From contig NC_134297.1 in NCBI RefSeq assembly GCF_949628215.1, positions 2,976,001-3,040,000 of the forward strand: a stretch of 64,000 nt of DNA. Direction: 5' to 3'. The stretch is from Phalacrocorax aristotelis (lineage: Eukaryota > Chordata > Aves > Suliformes > Phalacrocoracidae). The translations under genes and the position numbers were made by a program. Positions within the stretch are counted from its first letter, which is position 1. Every line of letters starts with the position of its first letter. A model generated the notes under the pieces. The model ran no database searches. It was not told where the DNA came from and saw nothing but the letters and a program-made list of their open reading frames with translations. Positions 50,877 to 63,960 of this stretch are shown one piece after another.

Positions 50877-51370
50877 CTATAATAGAGGAGAGAGAAGAGG
50901 AATGAGAAAAGCAAGTACTATCCCTCTGTCACAGCTTGGGGCAACACCTGCTTCAGGGGACACCACCTCAAGGTATCACTATGAAGGGCACTGTATCTTA
51001 CCTTCTCCCTTGCTCCTACCACACTATTTGCCTCCTGTTCTCTTTCTTTCATAGTCACACCACTCAGTACCACTAATGACATTCAAAATTGTGGGGATGC
51101 TCAAAAGTCCTCATACTTAAAAGCCCATCTGAACACCATTCAATCCCTACAAAAGGGAGTAAGCGGGATCCACATATCAGCTTTCAGTTAGTGCCAATCT
51201 TTGGGATCTCTGGGGCAGACAAGTCCTTTCTTGCTGCCCCTCAATCTTAGGCCATGGACTTCTCTGATCTTGCAAACCCAGTTTTCCAAAATTTAGGTAC
51301 TGTGGATACTGCTTGGAATCAGTTTTCCTTGCCAGAGGAAGGAACTTGCAGCTGGGCTGGGGAGACATAC
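50877..51370 (-). other. Intron between the second and third exons
   Basis: This is a short intron (~494 bases) with donor GTATGT right after the CAG at 51371 and acceptor TATTATAG at the other end. It contains no further exon or repeat that I can see. Confidence 0.85.
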
Positions 51371-51458
51371 CTGGATGTCTTCTGCATTCAGGTGGCTTTT
51401 CATCTCCTGTTTCCTCTTTGGTGGAGGGACAGGTTTGTGGGATGGAGGCAAGTCAATT
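51371..51458 (-). CDS. NECTIN1: Nectin-type receptor, second exon in window (proline-rich tail)
   Basis: This is an 88-base exon. Its first base completes the leucine codon split with the preceding exon and it ends in phase 0 with CAG/GTATGT. The acceptor is TTTATCTGCAG. It encodes IDLPPSHKPVPPPKRK, then QEMKSHLNAEDIQ. The proline segment contains PVPPPK, which fits a class II SH3-binding PxxPx[KR] motif, followed by basic residues. The EDIQ end continues into VVHLD in the next exon. The stretch lies in the cytoplasm about 14 residues after the membrane helix. Similar proline-rich tails occur in other short nectin isoforms. Confidence 0.85.
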
Positions 51459-53487
51459 CTGCAGATAAAGAAGTAGTTGCTGATTAGAGAGCAAGAGAAA
51501 GGGGTCTGCTTGCTTTGATGTGATGTAACAAGCCGGATCCTGCATGCACCAAAGTTTTGACTGTGTTTGTCCCTGAACTGCCAATATCGTTGCATAAATT
51601 ATTCTCAGTAACACCCTCTGTGCCCTCTTTCTCACCTTGATTAGAATTCTTAATAGAAATAAACTCCCTCCTAGCATTCTGTTCCTAATTCCAAGCAAAT
51701 CCCCATGTCGGACTGCAGATCCCAAGGGTGCAGTTGGGATACCTGACTTCGGGTGCTGTTTTGGAATGGCTCCAAATCACCGAATGGGAGGTGGCTCATT
51801 TTGTGGCTGTAGGGTACCAGAAAGTGTCTGGCAGTGGTCAGTGCGAATCAACAAGGTAATATCAGCCCCAGTTGGGAGCTTACCTGGAAAGGTAGCCCCT
51901 GCCACAGGCTTCCCAGTAGGAGTTTGGATCTTCCTTATAGATGTGCTGTGCCACACAGGGACATTTATGCGTGACCCCCCAGTCAGGGGATCAGCTTTTG
52001 CCCCACAGTGTAAGGATTGGCAGCCATTATAATCCCAGCCTAGAGACTGTCTCTGCACATTCTGTTCATATGCACAGATGTGTCTAATCCTTTTACAAAA
52101 CTTATTAAAACTCTGATCCGCTAATTAGCTGGGTGCCCCTCCCTTCTCTCTGTACAGACTTCACCAGATCTTCTGATAGAGATGGGTGACTTTTCTTGGC
52201 AATCCAATGGATTCCAGCATGGGGCCAGAGTGAACAGGTGCAGGGGAGAGTAAAATGGGTCCCTGAGGCTCTGCAAAACATTGACTTTATGGGTCTAAAG
52301 AAAATAAATGCTGTTAACTTTTGGAGGCTTTGGAGCGGACTCCACAACAGCGGCAGTACCGCTGGAGACTAGGGCACCATTGTTTTTCTATTCTCAGCTA
52401 AAGTGGCTCTTCTCTGCACCTGCACGGAGGGCCATTGTGGGAAGCGGACTGTCTGAATGCATCTCTATCACAGGGCCAATGATGATGATACAATTTCAAC
52501 TTGTGGTGCTATTTTTTTGTGTGTGCCTTTCTGTGTCTCCTCCTCCTTTCCCCAGTTCTCTTTATTTTCTCTCCCACTATCCTCCAATGCCCTCTCTCAT
52601 ATGGGATTAAAAGGAGCACAAAATGTGACCAAGATGTAACAACAGTGAGGTGGGGGGTTGTGGAAGATAAAAGCAACTTCTAGCCTTTGGGCTTTCTGTG
52701 CCTCGCCTATGAGGTGGGAAGGATAGGAGGGGGTGCTCTAGTGAAAAGGCAGTGACAAGATGGAGCTTTTCAGGAAGAGGCCGGGTAAACATCTCTTCAG
52801 AGGGCTCCGTTCATGCTGCATAGGCTGAACTCCACACCACTGAATTCCTTGCTTGGGATCTGTGCTGCACAGTGCAGGGCAGAGAAAAAATACCTGTCAA
52901 AGAGGAGCCCATGGGGCATCCCCTCTCCCTGCTCTTGTATTGCCAGAGTTCATGTCTTCAGGCTGGCACAATATATACAAAACTGGAATGTTGAGTTGAT
53001 GTGAATCCTTTTGGACTCTTTGGGGTACATTCAGAGGTGCTCAGGGTCTATCAGAGACCCCCCTCTGATGACAGAACATGATTCAGTCTAAAACAGGAGC
53101 CTGAAGCCATTTCCCTGAAAAAGGAGGAATAAAATCCTGTCCTGCCACTGGAGGTGAGAGTGCCACTGAGCAGTTGCACCGATTCCAAGAAAAAGCATCA
53201 TCTGGGTGGACGCTGCTGTGCTCCAGTTTCCACTTAAGGCTTGTGATAAGAATTCAAAAATGGGAGAGAACAGGATGGAAAGCACTAGAAGGCCCCAAGG
53301 AAGGGAAGAAAATCAGAGGAGTGAGCCAGATGGTGGCAGACAGGAAGAAATGAAGGAAAAACAGTTTGGCACCAGGCTTTTTTTGTGTGCAGGTAGCAGA
53401 AGGGCCGGTGGTGCTCTGTCTGCTGCCCCATCCAATAGTACCTGCACCATCACTGTGCTGTACTTCCGCAAGCATGGGGCTACTTAC
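51459..53487 (-). other. Intron between the transmembrane and second exons
   Basis: This is a ~2.0-kb intron with a near-ideal donor (GTAAGTA at 53487) and a CTGCAG acceptor at 51459-51460. Open frames on both strands (for example 51637-52032, plus) show no domain and lie inside spliced-out sequence. No repeat was recognised. Confidence 0.85.
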
Positions 53488-53635
53488 AGGTCATTGTCCA
53501 TTCCAGTGCGGTTCTTTTGTTGCCGCCTGTAGACAATAATTACGGTGACAGCCACACCGATGATGAGAGCTCCTGCAATGACGCCTCCCACGATCCCAAT
53601 AATGCCTCCCGGGCCACCCTGAGGTAGTGGCTTAT
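53488..53635 (-). CDS. NECTIN1: Nectin-type receptor, juxtamembrane and transmembrane exon
   Basis: This 148-base exon starts in phase 1 (usual for exons following Ig domains) and ends with two bases of a leucine codon. Acceptor TGTATTGCAG and donor GTAAGTA are consensus. It encodes a short linker (KPLPQGGP), then a hydrophobic helix of about 25 residues beginning GGIIGIVGGVIAGALIIG and ending VIIVY (roughly 53529-53603). A basic stop-transfer RRQQKNR and MDNDL follow. The layout, the phase and the tail blocks in the following exons identify it as the membrane exon of a nectin-family adhesion receptor. These are type I proteins with three Ig domains at cell-cell junctions. The Ig exons would lie beyond 64000. 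Family assignment is fairly secure; nectin-1 is my best guess from tail resemblance, with nectin-2 or nectin-3 as alternatives. Confidence 0.85.
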
Positions 53636-54285
53636 CTGCAATACAGAGGGAAGCACAGGAGAGAGGGTTAGAGCATCAGACAACACAACCAGTAAGGAGC
53701 GAAGACCAGTAGAACCAGGGACTCAGGGAGCAACGATGCCAACATGCTCTGAAACTGTCTCAGGTAGCCTTTTGTGGGTAGCTTCAGGAGGGAAGACAGG
53801 TCATACTGAAATGTAGTAGTCTGAGCTGAAGAGGAACAGAAGTCTGTGGCTACAGTTGCAGCCCACTGCAAGAGCTAACTGCTTCCTTAATCTAGTTGCA
53901 ATTTCCCCTCAGATCAGGTGGTTATTCCTGGGTCCATGTTTCTGCTTTTGTTCTGTCCTTGAAGAAAGAAGGGTTTAGGGAACAAAGGTGCTTCTAAGCA
54001 GCCACCCTATGTGGTGCAGAGGGACTCATGTGGACCTGCTACTTGATATTATTTAACTGTCTTGAAAGCCTTCTGCAGAACTTTGTCACAGTGTCTTCAC
54101 TGAATTCCTGGTGCTGTTGAAATGAAGGAGAACTTTGCTATTAATGTAGACCTTAGAAGAGGCCAATGCTCAATTTATTGAGGTGGACCAGAGGTATGTG
54201 CACACTTAACCCTTACAGAAAAGATGCCCTGAGTGTAGGATTTAGGGGTGAGGGGGAGATATATTGTATCTTGCATTTCATCTCT

Positions 54286-54425
54286 TGTTTGCCCCATGGC
54301 TGGAGAGCTCTATGACTTGGGCCAGCTCCTTGGTTACTTACATGGACCTCATTCAAAGGAAACCTATCCCATGGGCCTGATGGGAAAGTGCTTTGAAACG
54401 TACGATAAAAGGATTTAATTTGCTC
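54286..54425 (+). repeat. Possible MIR-type SINE remnant
   Basis: TATGACTTGGGCCAGCTCCT recalls the MIR block 'gaccttgggcaagtcactt', and about 80 bases later AGTGCTTTGAAACGTACGAT recalls the MIR 3' block 'agtgctttgaaaactgtaaa'. The order and spacing suit an old MIR-like copy in plus orientation. The identity is low. Confidence 0.45.
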
Positions 54426-54516
54426 TACCTTCCAACCTAATTAAACTTGAAAACTAGCTAATTGGTACTTTGTACTTACAGCTCCGGCAGTGATGAAAGA
54501 AGGAGATAATTGGAAT

Positions 54517-54548
54517 GGAGGAAGAAGGAGGAGGAGAAGGAAAAGAAA
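54517..54548. repeat. 32-base uninterrupted purine tract
   Basis: A run of A and G only, with repeated GGAGGA and GAAGAAG sub-units, lies in a larger purine-rich stretch (about 54490-54590). On the coding strand it is a pyrimidine tract inside the large intron, about 0.9 kb upstream of the transmembrane exon. Confidence 0.8.
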
Positions 54549-57500
54549 TTCAGGGGAGGGGAGTGAGACAGGGATGAGGGAGCAAGGTGCTTTGTAGAAC
54601 TTGTCTGTCAGACCTAATTTTTATACTTTTCTTAATGCACTGGCTACTGGCTGCTCTTAGAGACTAGATATTGGACTATATGGACCTTATTCTGAAACAA
54701 TTACGGCTTTGGGTATTATAGTGGTAGCAAGTATCTCCACTAAACTGGCCATCCCAAGGCCTCAAAATTATACCCACTTTACATGCGTGCATGGCTATAA
54801 AATGTATATGCACACATTCCCAAACCACAAAGGACAACTTATACAGGATTTTTCAGGGTGAAAACCTGCCATTTATTCCCACCTCCCATCCATGGATTCA
54901 GCACTTGCTTAGCTCAAAGCCTGGGCTCCCTGAAGTCCTACGTACCAGGTGCAATTGCAGAGCTGAATGTGCTGAATAGTTGCCAACAGCCTATTCCCAG
55001 ATCTCACCTCAACAGCCAGCCTTCTTCACCTTTCAGATTTGCTGCTGTCATCCAGAAGTGAACTGAGGTGTATAAATATTTCCCAGGGAAATCCCCTCTC
55101 TGGTCAATACCAACAAATCGCACAGCAGAGAACTGGCATGTTTACTGCATCAGTACAAAACACTTGAACTCCCAGCACCATGCTGAGGCATTGCTACCAA
55201 TGAAGAATTTGCCCTGGGAATTGTCTTGACACTGATCCCCCATCCCTTTCCATGAAAACCTGGTTTTCTCTTGCCTTGCAAGGACATCCCAGAGCCTCCA
55301 TCAGTCTGCATCCCACATGCTGCCTTCCCCTGTTCCTTAATTAAGAGCTCAGAGTTGTGTGTCTTCAAGTGGCAGGATGCTGTAGTCATCAGAACATGAG
55401 GCCCCGCTCCCCACTGTCCTCAGCAGTGGCAGTTACTTTTATTTCTATTCCCTTCTCCATGAGCCACATTACCTTGTAAATAATATTTCTGCCTTGAGAC
55501 AGCTCACTTACAGCCATGCTCAGGCAGACAGCTGACATGTTGCAATCCAAACCCCGTGACACCATTCGAGATTGTGGCAGGGACAGCGACTATAAAGAAT
55601 CTTCCACTCACTTTGGCTGGGGCATTTTCATGATGAATTGTCCCCTAATGGCTTTCTGGATGGCAGGTAGCGAGCAGAGAACATCAGCTTCCTGCTACCG
55701 CTGTAAATCAGTAGGTGTCTATATGTGTGTGAGGGAAAAGGGTGGAAGGAGAAAGAGGGAAAGGGAAATAAGTAAAGCTAAAATTCATCTCCAGGAACTT
55801 GAACAGGGCTGTGTAATAGTGGAAAGGGGCCAGGAAAATTTAAAGGTGGGAAAATACAGCCATCCGTTTCCAGGAGAGGGATAAATATAGGGCAGTGCAG
55901 ATGAGAAGGAAAGAATGGAGGAGCACAAAGGAAAATGCAGATGTTTTGGGGTGTCTACCAGAGTACTTCCTTCTTGCCAAGCTCTGAAGACTATGGTATA
56001 AACATCCTGGTGCTGGCACCCATCCAAGCTGCCTGAGACAGGACTGTGTGGCAATGCCGTGCTTCCACAGAATGGCAAGTACCAGACAATGACAAAATCC
56101 TATGGCAACAAGCCCTGCCCCTACATGTGCAGGTCTCTTTCTTGAGGACAGGCTGACCCATCCTGCAAAATCGTTGGTCACATCTTTGTAGAGTCTAACT
56201 AGGAAACTGTGAAAGCCAACAGAGATAATTGCTGACAATAAGAGGAAACACCAGGAGACAAGGAAGACAAATGAGAGATGAAGGTCCCAAGAGAGCAATA
56301 AAGTGCAGAGGAGAGAAGAAAACAGGAAGAGATGGAAACGGACCTTTCTTTCTGCTGGCACTTCCGTCTTTCGTTTTCCCTCCCCCCACCCTGCCCCTTT
56401 TATAAACCTTCCTTCATCTGCATCCCCTCCTGTTTATTTCCTCAGTCTCCTGTTCCTGGTGAAGAGCTGTGGCTAGTATTCTTCGGAGGGCTCACCTGCA
56501 ACCCAGCCTATTTCCTTCCCTCCTCTGTGTGCATTACCTCTTTAACAGGTAAAGTCAGAGGCACCAACTGGGCTTTTCTGGAGGGCAGGGTGGCTGCAAG
56601 AAATGGTGTTGTAATTCAAACAGGAGGGCACTGGGAAAGCCTCAGGACAAGATGGTAAGAACTGGCAGCTGAGGATTCAGTTACATTGACAGGGCTTTTG
56701 GGCAGGCCTGGGAAGATGTTTGCAAGGCTTGTGAATCAGGATCAGAAGAAATTCGCAGGACAGCTCAGGGGCCTCCAGACTGGAGTGGGAAAAGGCTTTG
56801 CCAATTAAAAATGCAAAACCCCTTGCTCTGTGTCATGCTCAAATAACCTAAAACTCTCCAAAAAGTTTGTGCAAAGCAATTGTCAATGAGGCAGGTACCA
56901 GAGAACCCAAAGGGGCTGAACGAACAGCTCAGCCTTATCTGGATGTCTAAGGGCTGCTGGGAACTCCTCATTCTTACTGGAAACAGAATTAATTCACAGT
57001 ACTAGAGTTAAGGAGAAAAGAAGGATACCGCACCCCCAGCGTCTTTCAGAGCAGTTTTGTTTGTTACTTTGTTCTCCCACGGCTCTTCTGGAGTTGGAAA
57101 CAGACTTTCCTGGAAGAAAAGTGGCTATCCATCTGTAAAGATCCTTCCCGGTCACCTGATGGGGTGTGTGTCTGAGTTTCCAAAAGTAACCAGTAGCAGA
57201 TTAAGATCTTCCTACCAAGTTGGAAGATCAATTAAAACATTTTGAGAGGTGCTGATACTGTAATCCACCAGTCCCAATGCTCAGTTAAATCACATGCAGC
57301 ATTCCAATGATGTCAGTTGTTCACATCTCCCAGATAAGTGAAGAATGTCCACTAGACAAGAATGGCCATCCCGGAGAAATGTATCAGGCATAATCACAGT
57401 ACACTACTGATGCATAGTTTCATAGCATTGGCTATGAAAAAACCCTTGTCCAAACAGCTGCAGGGCTGATGACTGAGTCTGTATGGACAGAGCCGTGGCT

Positions 57501-60500
57501 CAGATCTACTGCAAACAGCCATGGTAGCAATTCAAAGCACAGAGACAAACGGACGGAGCTGTCCACACGCGCCGTGCCCACAGGGTGAAATAGTGCAGCT
57601 GCAGAGCGCAATAGTAAATAACGATAGAGGAACAATGAGGGCTTTGGAGAACCAGCTTGCAGGAGAGCAAGAGAGATGTTCCCAAAGGGGACTTGAAGGG
57701 AGGCAAAGACGGATAAACTGGAAAGCTTCCAGAGAAGGGTATGTCAGAGCAGACAAAATGACTCATTTGCTCTTGGTATGGGGGGAGTGATGTGGGGGAC
57801 TTTGCAAAAGGAAAGGTAAGAGGCAGAGTTTGTCATGCTTTTGGAAGTAAGGCCTCTTCCCTCCTTAAAGCTACTTGTGTGGCTGGGATATTTTCATCAT
57901 GAAGCAGCCTGGCTGTTCAAGACTTGAGACTTGAGAGTGGGGTATGTTACATTCCCACCAAGGTCATGTGCCTGCCTGGGATTGACTTTTTATGTAAAGC
58001 TGTGATCAGCCAGATAATTTTGCACTTGCTGCAGTATATGCACAGTGACATCCAGCCTGGGCAGGTAGGGAGGAGCAGATCTGTGGAATGGGGTCCTACA
58101 CGAATTGCACAGACAGCTGTGGTGTGGGACAAAGGTCCTGGCAGGCAGGAAGGCTCCATTTGGATGAGAGCGCTGGGTCTCATATTGGTACTGTCTTCTT
58201 TCTATCCTGACTGACTGCCATGTATTCAGCTGACCCAGGGGCAGCCTGAGCCCCACCTAATAGCTAATGCACTAACCTGCATCCCCCAGGTAAATCTGGA
58301 AGCCGAGTCAGTCTCTGGGCCCAGTTCACTGCAGCTCTGAGTGAAGCTAGTTTGCTCAAAGAGAGCTGTACACTTTTCTCCTGTCTTTGCCTCCTAACTT
58401 CAACTTCATCCCTCAGTGCTTCACAGAAAACCAGCATAACAACACACAACACCCCTGATAAGCCATTTGTGCAAAGATCTGCCTGCATCTGTAACCAATT
58501 ACAAAGTAGGGTTCCCTTTCCATTTATTTCTTCCCTACACAAAACAAATCCCCATCCATTTCATGGCTGGCTAGCCAAGCCACTCAGCGATGTGCTGCCT
58601 TGCTCACAGACACATTGCAAATCAATGGGAAGGAATTGTGATTCTTCTCCTTTATGCTAGCAGCTTTGAAGCTCTTCTAGCTGCCAGCCTTGCTAGGGTT
58701 AATGTTACCTTCGTGCTCAATTGCATCCCTGTTCACAGGCATATACAGCCTGCATGTCTAAAGCAGCCTGTCCTAGTACAGTGCCAGCTCAAAGTAAGCC
58801 CGTCTGTGACCTGGATTGTCACCCTGATCCAGTAGGTGTTAGCGCTTGTTGGACTGTTTCTGCCTGCTGAACCTTTGAGCAAGACAATGAGATCAGATGA
58901 TCCATATTTATAATACATCCCACCTGACACATTCCAGGGAGCCTGAGACTCAGCAAGTTCACAGCGCTAAATTAAACTGAGTTGAAAAGCTTGGCAGAAC
59001 AAATACATCTCCAGTTTGGTTTTAAAGACAAGAGCAGGACTGGCTAATTTGAGACACACTCCAATAGCATGCACACCCCTAGGCACAAGCTGGTTCAGAG
59101 CTTCGTGATGCTTTGTGTTTGCAAAGGGTTAATGAAATGCTGTTCCCAGGAGAGCCAGAGATGTGAGCTGGCAGAGCTGGTGGGCCGAAGGGTAGGATAA
59201 ACAGCAGGGCTTGTAAGTCACTGGAAATTTTAAAGGGATCTTAAGCCTGAGGGAGGAGAGGTGGGGTAGGTTTCTCTGAGGGCAGTTCCCTTCACTGTGT
59301 ATATTAAGAGAATCCCTTGCAGGGACAGCTAAGCATCCAGAGGATAAAAGGGATTAAGAAGGGAAAGGCACTGCTTGAAAAGCTGGCACTGGACCATTAG
59401 CGTGTGAGGTTGAAATGTGCCGTCCTGCCTCTCAGCAGCAGCATTTCATTCATCCATCAGAGCCGGGTTCAAAATCTTCATGACCCTTCCCTTTGCCCTG
59501 GCCTGAAGTGGAGAGAAGGGCAACACAACATTTTGGTCTCCTCTCACCCAGGCCCTGCTCAGACCTTGCTCCAGCTCAGACCCTCGCCTAACTTCAAGTG
59601 GAGGTGACCAGGCTGCAAGAAACACTTGTAAAAGCACTTCACAGTGAGGAGAATCTGTCCCTGTGCAAACACAGATCAACCTTCTATGGTCAATTTGCAG
59701 TCTGCAGCACCACTTAACCCCTGCAGTATCCAGAACCAGCTCTGTTACCAAGTGCTCTTCATCTGGTGACATGTGGCGAGAGAAAGAGGGGGAGTTAGAC
59801 CTCAGCATGGGGAAGAGGAGTGATTTGGTTAGCAAAGGTGGCTGGCCGGGTTTTCAGGGTCGGAAGAGTATCTGGGCCTCACTTGGTGACAAAAGCATAG
59901 CAAGAGCAGAGCTGATCCAGCAGCCCTCCCCATCCCTGCCTCCCAGAGACTCCTCCAGCTACAGAAGGAGCTCAGGACCTGCTAGCAAAAGAAGGTGCTT
60001 CTGGTCTTGTGTCACCTCAGGAGCTGGAGATGCAGCCAGCCAAGCAAAGGTTAAACACCAAAATGAAGGCAGAGCTGCTTTGATGTAAGTCAGAAGGAAT
60101 TTTAAAATCCGTCACAGCCTCTCCCGTTGGGGTGTTTGTTGATGTAACTCTCATTTACGCAATGAGCCACCACACATGCGAGTGCCAAGGCATGGCTGCA
60201 ATCCTGACACTGCCACCGCACAGGGCTTCAGCCTCATTTCCCTGGAAATCCCCCACTGCACAGGCTGGGTCCGTAGGGCCCCAGTGAGGCAGGATTGCTC
60301 GCCTCCCACACAGGGCTACTCCCCTTGCTGCTGCGCCTCCCTGCATCTGGTCCGAGCTAACGGGTGCTGGGAGGGCCTCGGTTATATTGTATATTTTGAG
60401 TGGAGCCAAAAGCCAGTGTCACCAAGGGTAGTTAAACAAACAAATGCTCCTGATCGCTCTCTGAATTGTTCCTTCCTCTCCTTCCCACAAGTGGGAATCC

Positions 60501-63500
60501 CTCACAACTGCCAAGCCCCTCTATGAGAGCCCTGATATATCCCCTCTCTTATTCCTCTCTGCTAAAGACCAGCCAACTGGGTATCCCCTGGGTCCTAAGT
60601 GCATTCGGAGCATGGGTATCCCACTGTCTAGGTACTAATCACAACATCCCTTTAAGATGCCTGCCCACTTTGCTTTCCTCTGTAATTTTTACTATCCCGA
60701 CTGGCACTTGAAGACTTTGCAAACCACTTGCCTGTCTCTGATGAGGTTTTGGGAGAGCTTGGCAGTGTGTTGTGCAGATCCAGCCCTCCCTGGGGTGCCT
60801 GCTTTGAAAAGCATGCCCAACTGCAAGTGGACACATAGATGTGCTTGGTATTAGTGGAGATTACACACACATTGCAGCAAAGGCAATTGCTTTGCCACTC
60901 ACCAAGGGTGGAGGCATCTAGGCTCTCTCCAGTAATAACCAGCTTTCTCCCTTTCCTCTCCTGCAGGGGAAGCAGCGGAGCCATCCTTAGTTAAGTAGCA
61001 TCTGGTTAAGTAGCTGCTGGCTGCAAAAGCATGTCTGGAATGCAGCTTTAACCCCTGGTGACCTTCCCTTGCAATGCTTCCCAGTGGCCAGTAACAAGGA
61101 TGGGGTTTGGAGAGCAGCAACAGGAGCAGTGTGTTAAGAGATGAGAACTGACTGCTGCAGAGTAGCTGTTGTAGTGGGAGCACTCCTGCAGGTACCTCTC
61201 ACTGGGCTGGTTTTTCCTCCACTCCTGAAGCAAAGAGTAGCAGTTTTTAAACAGCACCTGAGAACATGGTTTGAGAGCTTAGTAAGGAAGCCTTTTCTCT
61301 GTGTGAAAAGACAGAGCTTAGCAAAGTCATTACTGTGCAACAGAAAGGGCCAGTTGTTCAGAGGGTGCAACAGCAAGCAGTCTTTTGCAGCAGTGTCCAC
61401 TCATAGAAACTGAGCCCCTCTGTATGTGCACACGTATGCTACATCCCTGCACTTTCCTCTCAGCCAAGGAATGTCTGCATTAACTCCAGATTCTGGGATG
61501 TCCCTGTCTTTCTGTGCTACTCTGGCTCTAGCAAAGAGGGGCAAGACATGATCTGGTTGTCTCTAACCCATCTATCCAAATCCAGCACAAACCTCACCCT
61601 GCCCTCTCTCCACCCCACTTGGCCAACACCACAGACCCCCCTGCCTTCCCAGAACCAGTGACTTCACAGCTCAGTGCAGCAGTATGGAGAGTGCCCTAGC
61701 CTGTTCTGGGGGAGAAGATGGGCCCTGGAGAAGATGGGAAATATTATCTGACGTTTCCTCTGCCTCCCAGCCCTTAATTTTAGTTCTGCTTCATTTCCTT
61801 GCAGCTCAACAGAGTAATGAACAATCAAATCCCTTTAGTAATTTATTTCTTCTGCTGTACAGTTTTGAGGAGGTGATGACACTTGAAATTGCCTCTCCTG
61901 GAGGGATGAAGGGGCCAGATCCTGAAGCCCATTACACCTGACTGTGTCTCCCTCGATCTTAGCAGCCTGCCCAGAGCACAGCGTGGTCCCAAATCCATGT
62001 TTAGCCAGAGATACAGCCTTGTTCCCTTGATGAGTCCATTAAGGTCATGCTATTACAAGCAGCCACCAGATGAATTCTGTCAGATAGAAGGTACAAGAAC
62101 AGCAGCTCAGACTCTTATCATTTGCGTTAATAGAGTTAATTTGCTCAGCAGTCTTCAGCAGCACTCCTGGGAATGTCTCACTCGACTTGGCCATGTGCCC
62201 TGGGCTGTATTTGTCTCCTGTTGCCTCCAGGGTGCTTACAGCACGGGACAGCTGTTTCTTGAATGTCCCAAAGGATGAGATCAGCTCCCTGTTTGCGTCT
62301 ACTCAGGGAGACTGCTGGGAGTTAGGTGCAGAGCATGTGCGGCAAGGCGAGGAGGAACTGCTCTGCTTCTCTGTCATCTGGCCAAAAGTGCACGAACAGT
62401 TGTGCAAATGACAAGGTGGACAGGACTACCGTTCTCTTATCTCCCCTGGTAGCTGCAGCAGCAAGGAGGGCTCGAGGCTGCAGTGCCTCTTCACACACGC
62501 TTTCCTTCTCTCCTCTCCCACAACCTCCCAAATACCCTTGAGGCCTGCTGCAGTCCACACAAAAGAATGACTCTTCAGCCTCCTGGAGCAAGGAGGGAGC
62601 TGCCAGCCATTCTGCAGTGATGTGCAAGAACGAAGCTGTTGGATGCTCATGTGGCTCTGACCTGGACTCTAGTGCCACTGCCTCCCTTCCGACTCCTCAC
62701 AAGCATCTTACTGACTGGCATTGCTGAGGGTAGAAATCTGCTTCTCCCAAGCCAGGGTGGTCACTGTGCCTGCACTGACTGAGTGAAAGCAGCTGCAGCA
62801 TGTCCCCGGCTATCCTTATTCAGTCCTGCTCCAGGAGAGGGACAATGATGCAGAAGGCAACTCAGACTTTATGTTCCTGACCCTTTTCCTAATTTCTCCC
62901 TCCTGTTAATGGCCATTAAAGTCTCCTAACACACCTTCCCTCCTACCTTCTCAAATGTGTTGCAAGCTCTGTGAGACAGTCTCTGCCCTAGCATGGAACC
63001 ACCTATATTTAGCTGTGTAACCTTATTCAGCTGGGTATTTGTTAGCTGGCACACAGGGAGCTTCCCCCATCTCTGATATAGATCAGATGGAAAAGCTGGA
63101 AGGAGAGTCATCAGTCAGTATGAAAGAGAAGCTGTGAAGGCCAGGCGATTGGTACAAAAACTAGGGTTACCCTGAGGAATACAACAGGAATAAACAAAAT
63201 CTCTGCAATGCTCTATAGGCACTTTGCCAGATGGATATGGTCAAGAGGGCAGTAATGATTCAGAAAAGGCAGAAGATTTGAATAACTATTCATGATCTGT
63301 CTTTGGAGACCAAAAGACATTTGTTTGTGGCTTCTGAGACGCATTTCTGCATGTGTGAGGATGAGAAGACTGAGGAGCTTGCTGGACACCATCTCCTTGG
63401 ATACTCCACTTTGTATAAGCAAACAGATAGGTTGAAAGATCCCTAACTCACTGCTGTTAGTTTTTTCTATTTGTTGGAATAGTTAAATTCTGAAAGGTTA

Positions 63501-63599
63501 AATCTAGCAGACTGGAAGAAGACACAGGGAATGACTTGAATACCACAGGGCGATTGCTGGCACCAAAGAAAAAGCTAACACAGGTTCCAGTTGATAAAG

Positions 63600-63960
63600 A
63601 ATGAAAAGGCAGGAATACAATCAATGCTAGTCTACATGGTTTGTGGGAAATGGGTCTTGTCAAGCACAATGTCATTTTTTGCCTACTAAACCAGTCATCT
63701 CATCAAAGTAAGTGTAGAAATTGAATAGAAAATAGATTAAGAATGGCTAACTGACAGGTCTCAGAAGGAGTTGTCAAGAGGGAATCACTGCCACTGGGCA
63801 TGTTTCTACAGAGTCCACAGGGAGAGGTGGTGGGCCTGATGCTACTCAATGCTTTCATAGGGCTTGTGGAAATAATGACAACCTCAGTGCCTTAGCAATC
63901 CCTAGATGAGACAGAGGTTAGTGTATTTGTAAAGAAGCTCATTAATAGACCATTATAATT
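63600..63960 (+). mobile_element. Old CR1-like LINE fragment, reverse-transcriptase region
   Basis: The plus strand shows degraded pieces of CR1 ORF2 in the right order. CTACATGGTTTGTGGGAAAT and GGTCTTGTCAAGCACAATGT correspond to the 'cagcatggatttgtgaa...tgtcaaaccaac' region. TGGCTAACTGACAGGTCTCA corresponds to 'tggctaactgacaggtctca' (the WLTDRSQ region). TACAGAGTCCACAGGGAGAG and CTCAATGCTTTCATAGGGCT correspond to the SGVPQGS...LFNIFIN region of the reverse transcriptase. Frameshifts and stops make it inactive. Its ends are uncertain, and it may extend left to about 63480 and right past the window. Confidence 0.65.

Noticed and set aside
55840..56361. 173-codon minus-strand frame with hydrophobic segments resembling membrane helices
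   Set aside because: It lies inside the large nectin-type intron on purine-rich plus-strand sequence, whose complement naturally encodes Leu/Phe/Ser. There is no family resemblance and there are no splice partners.
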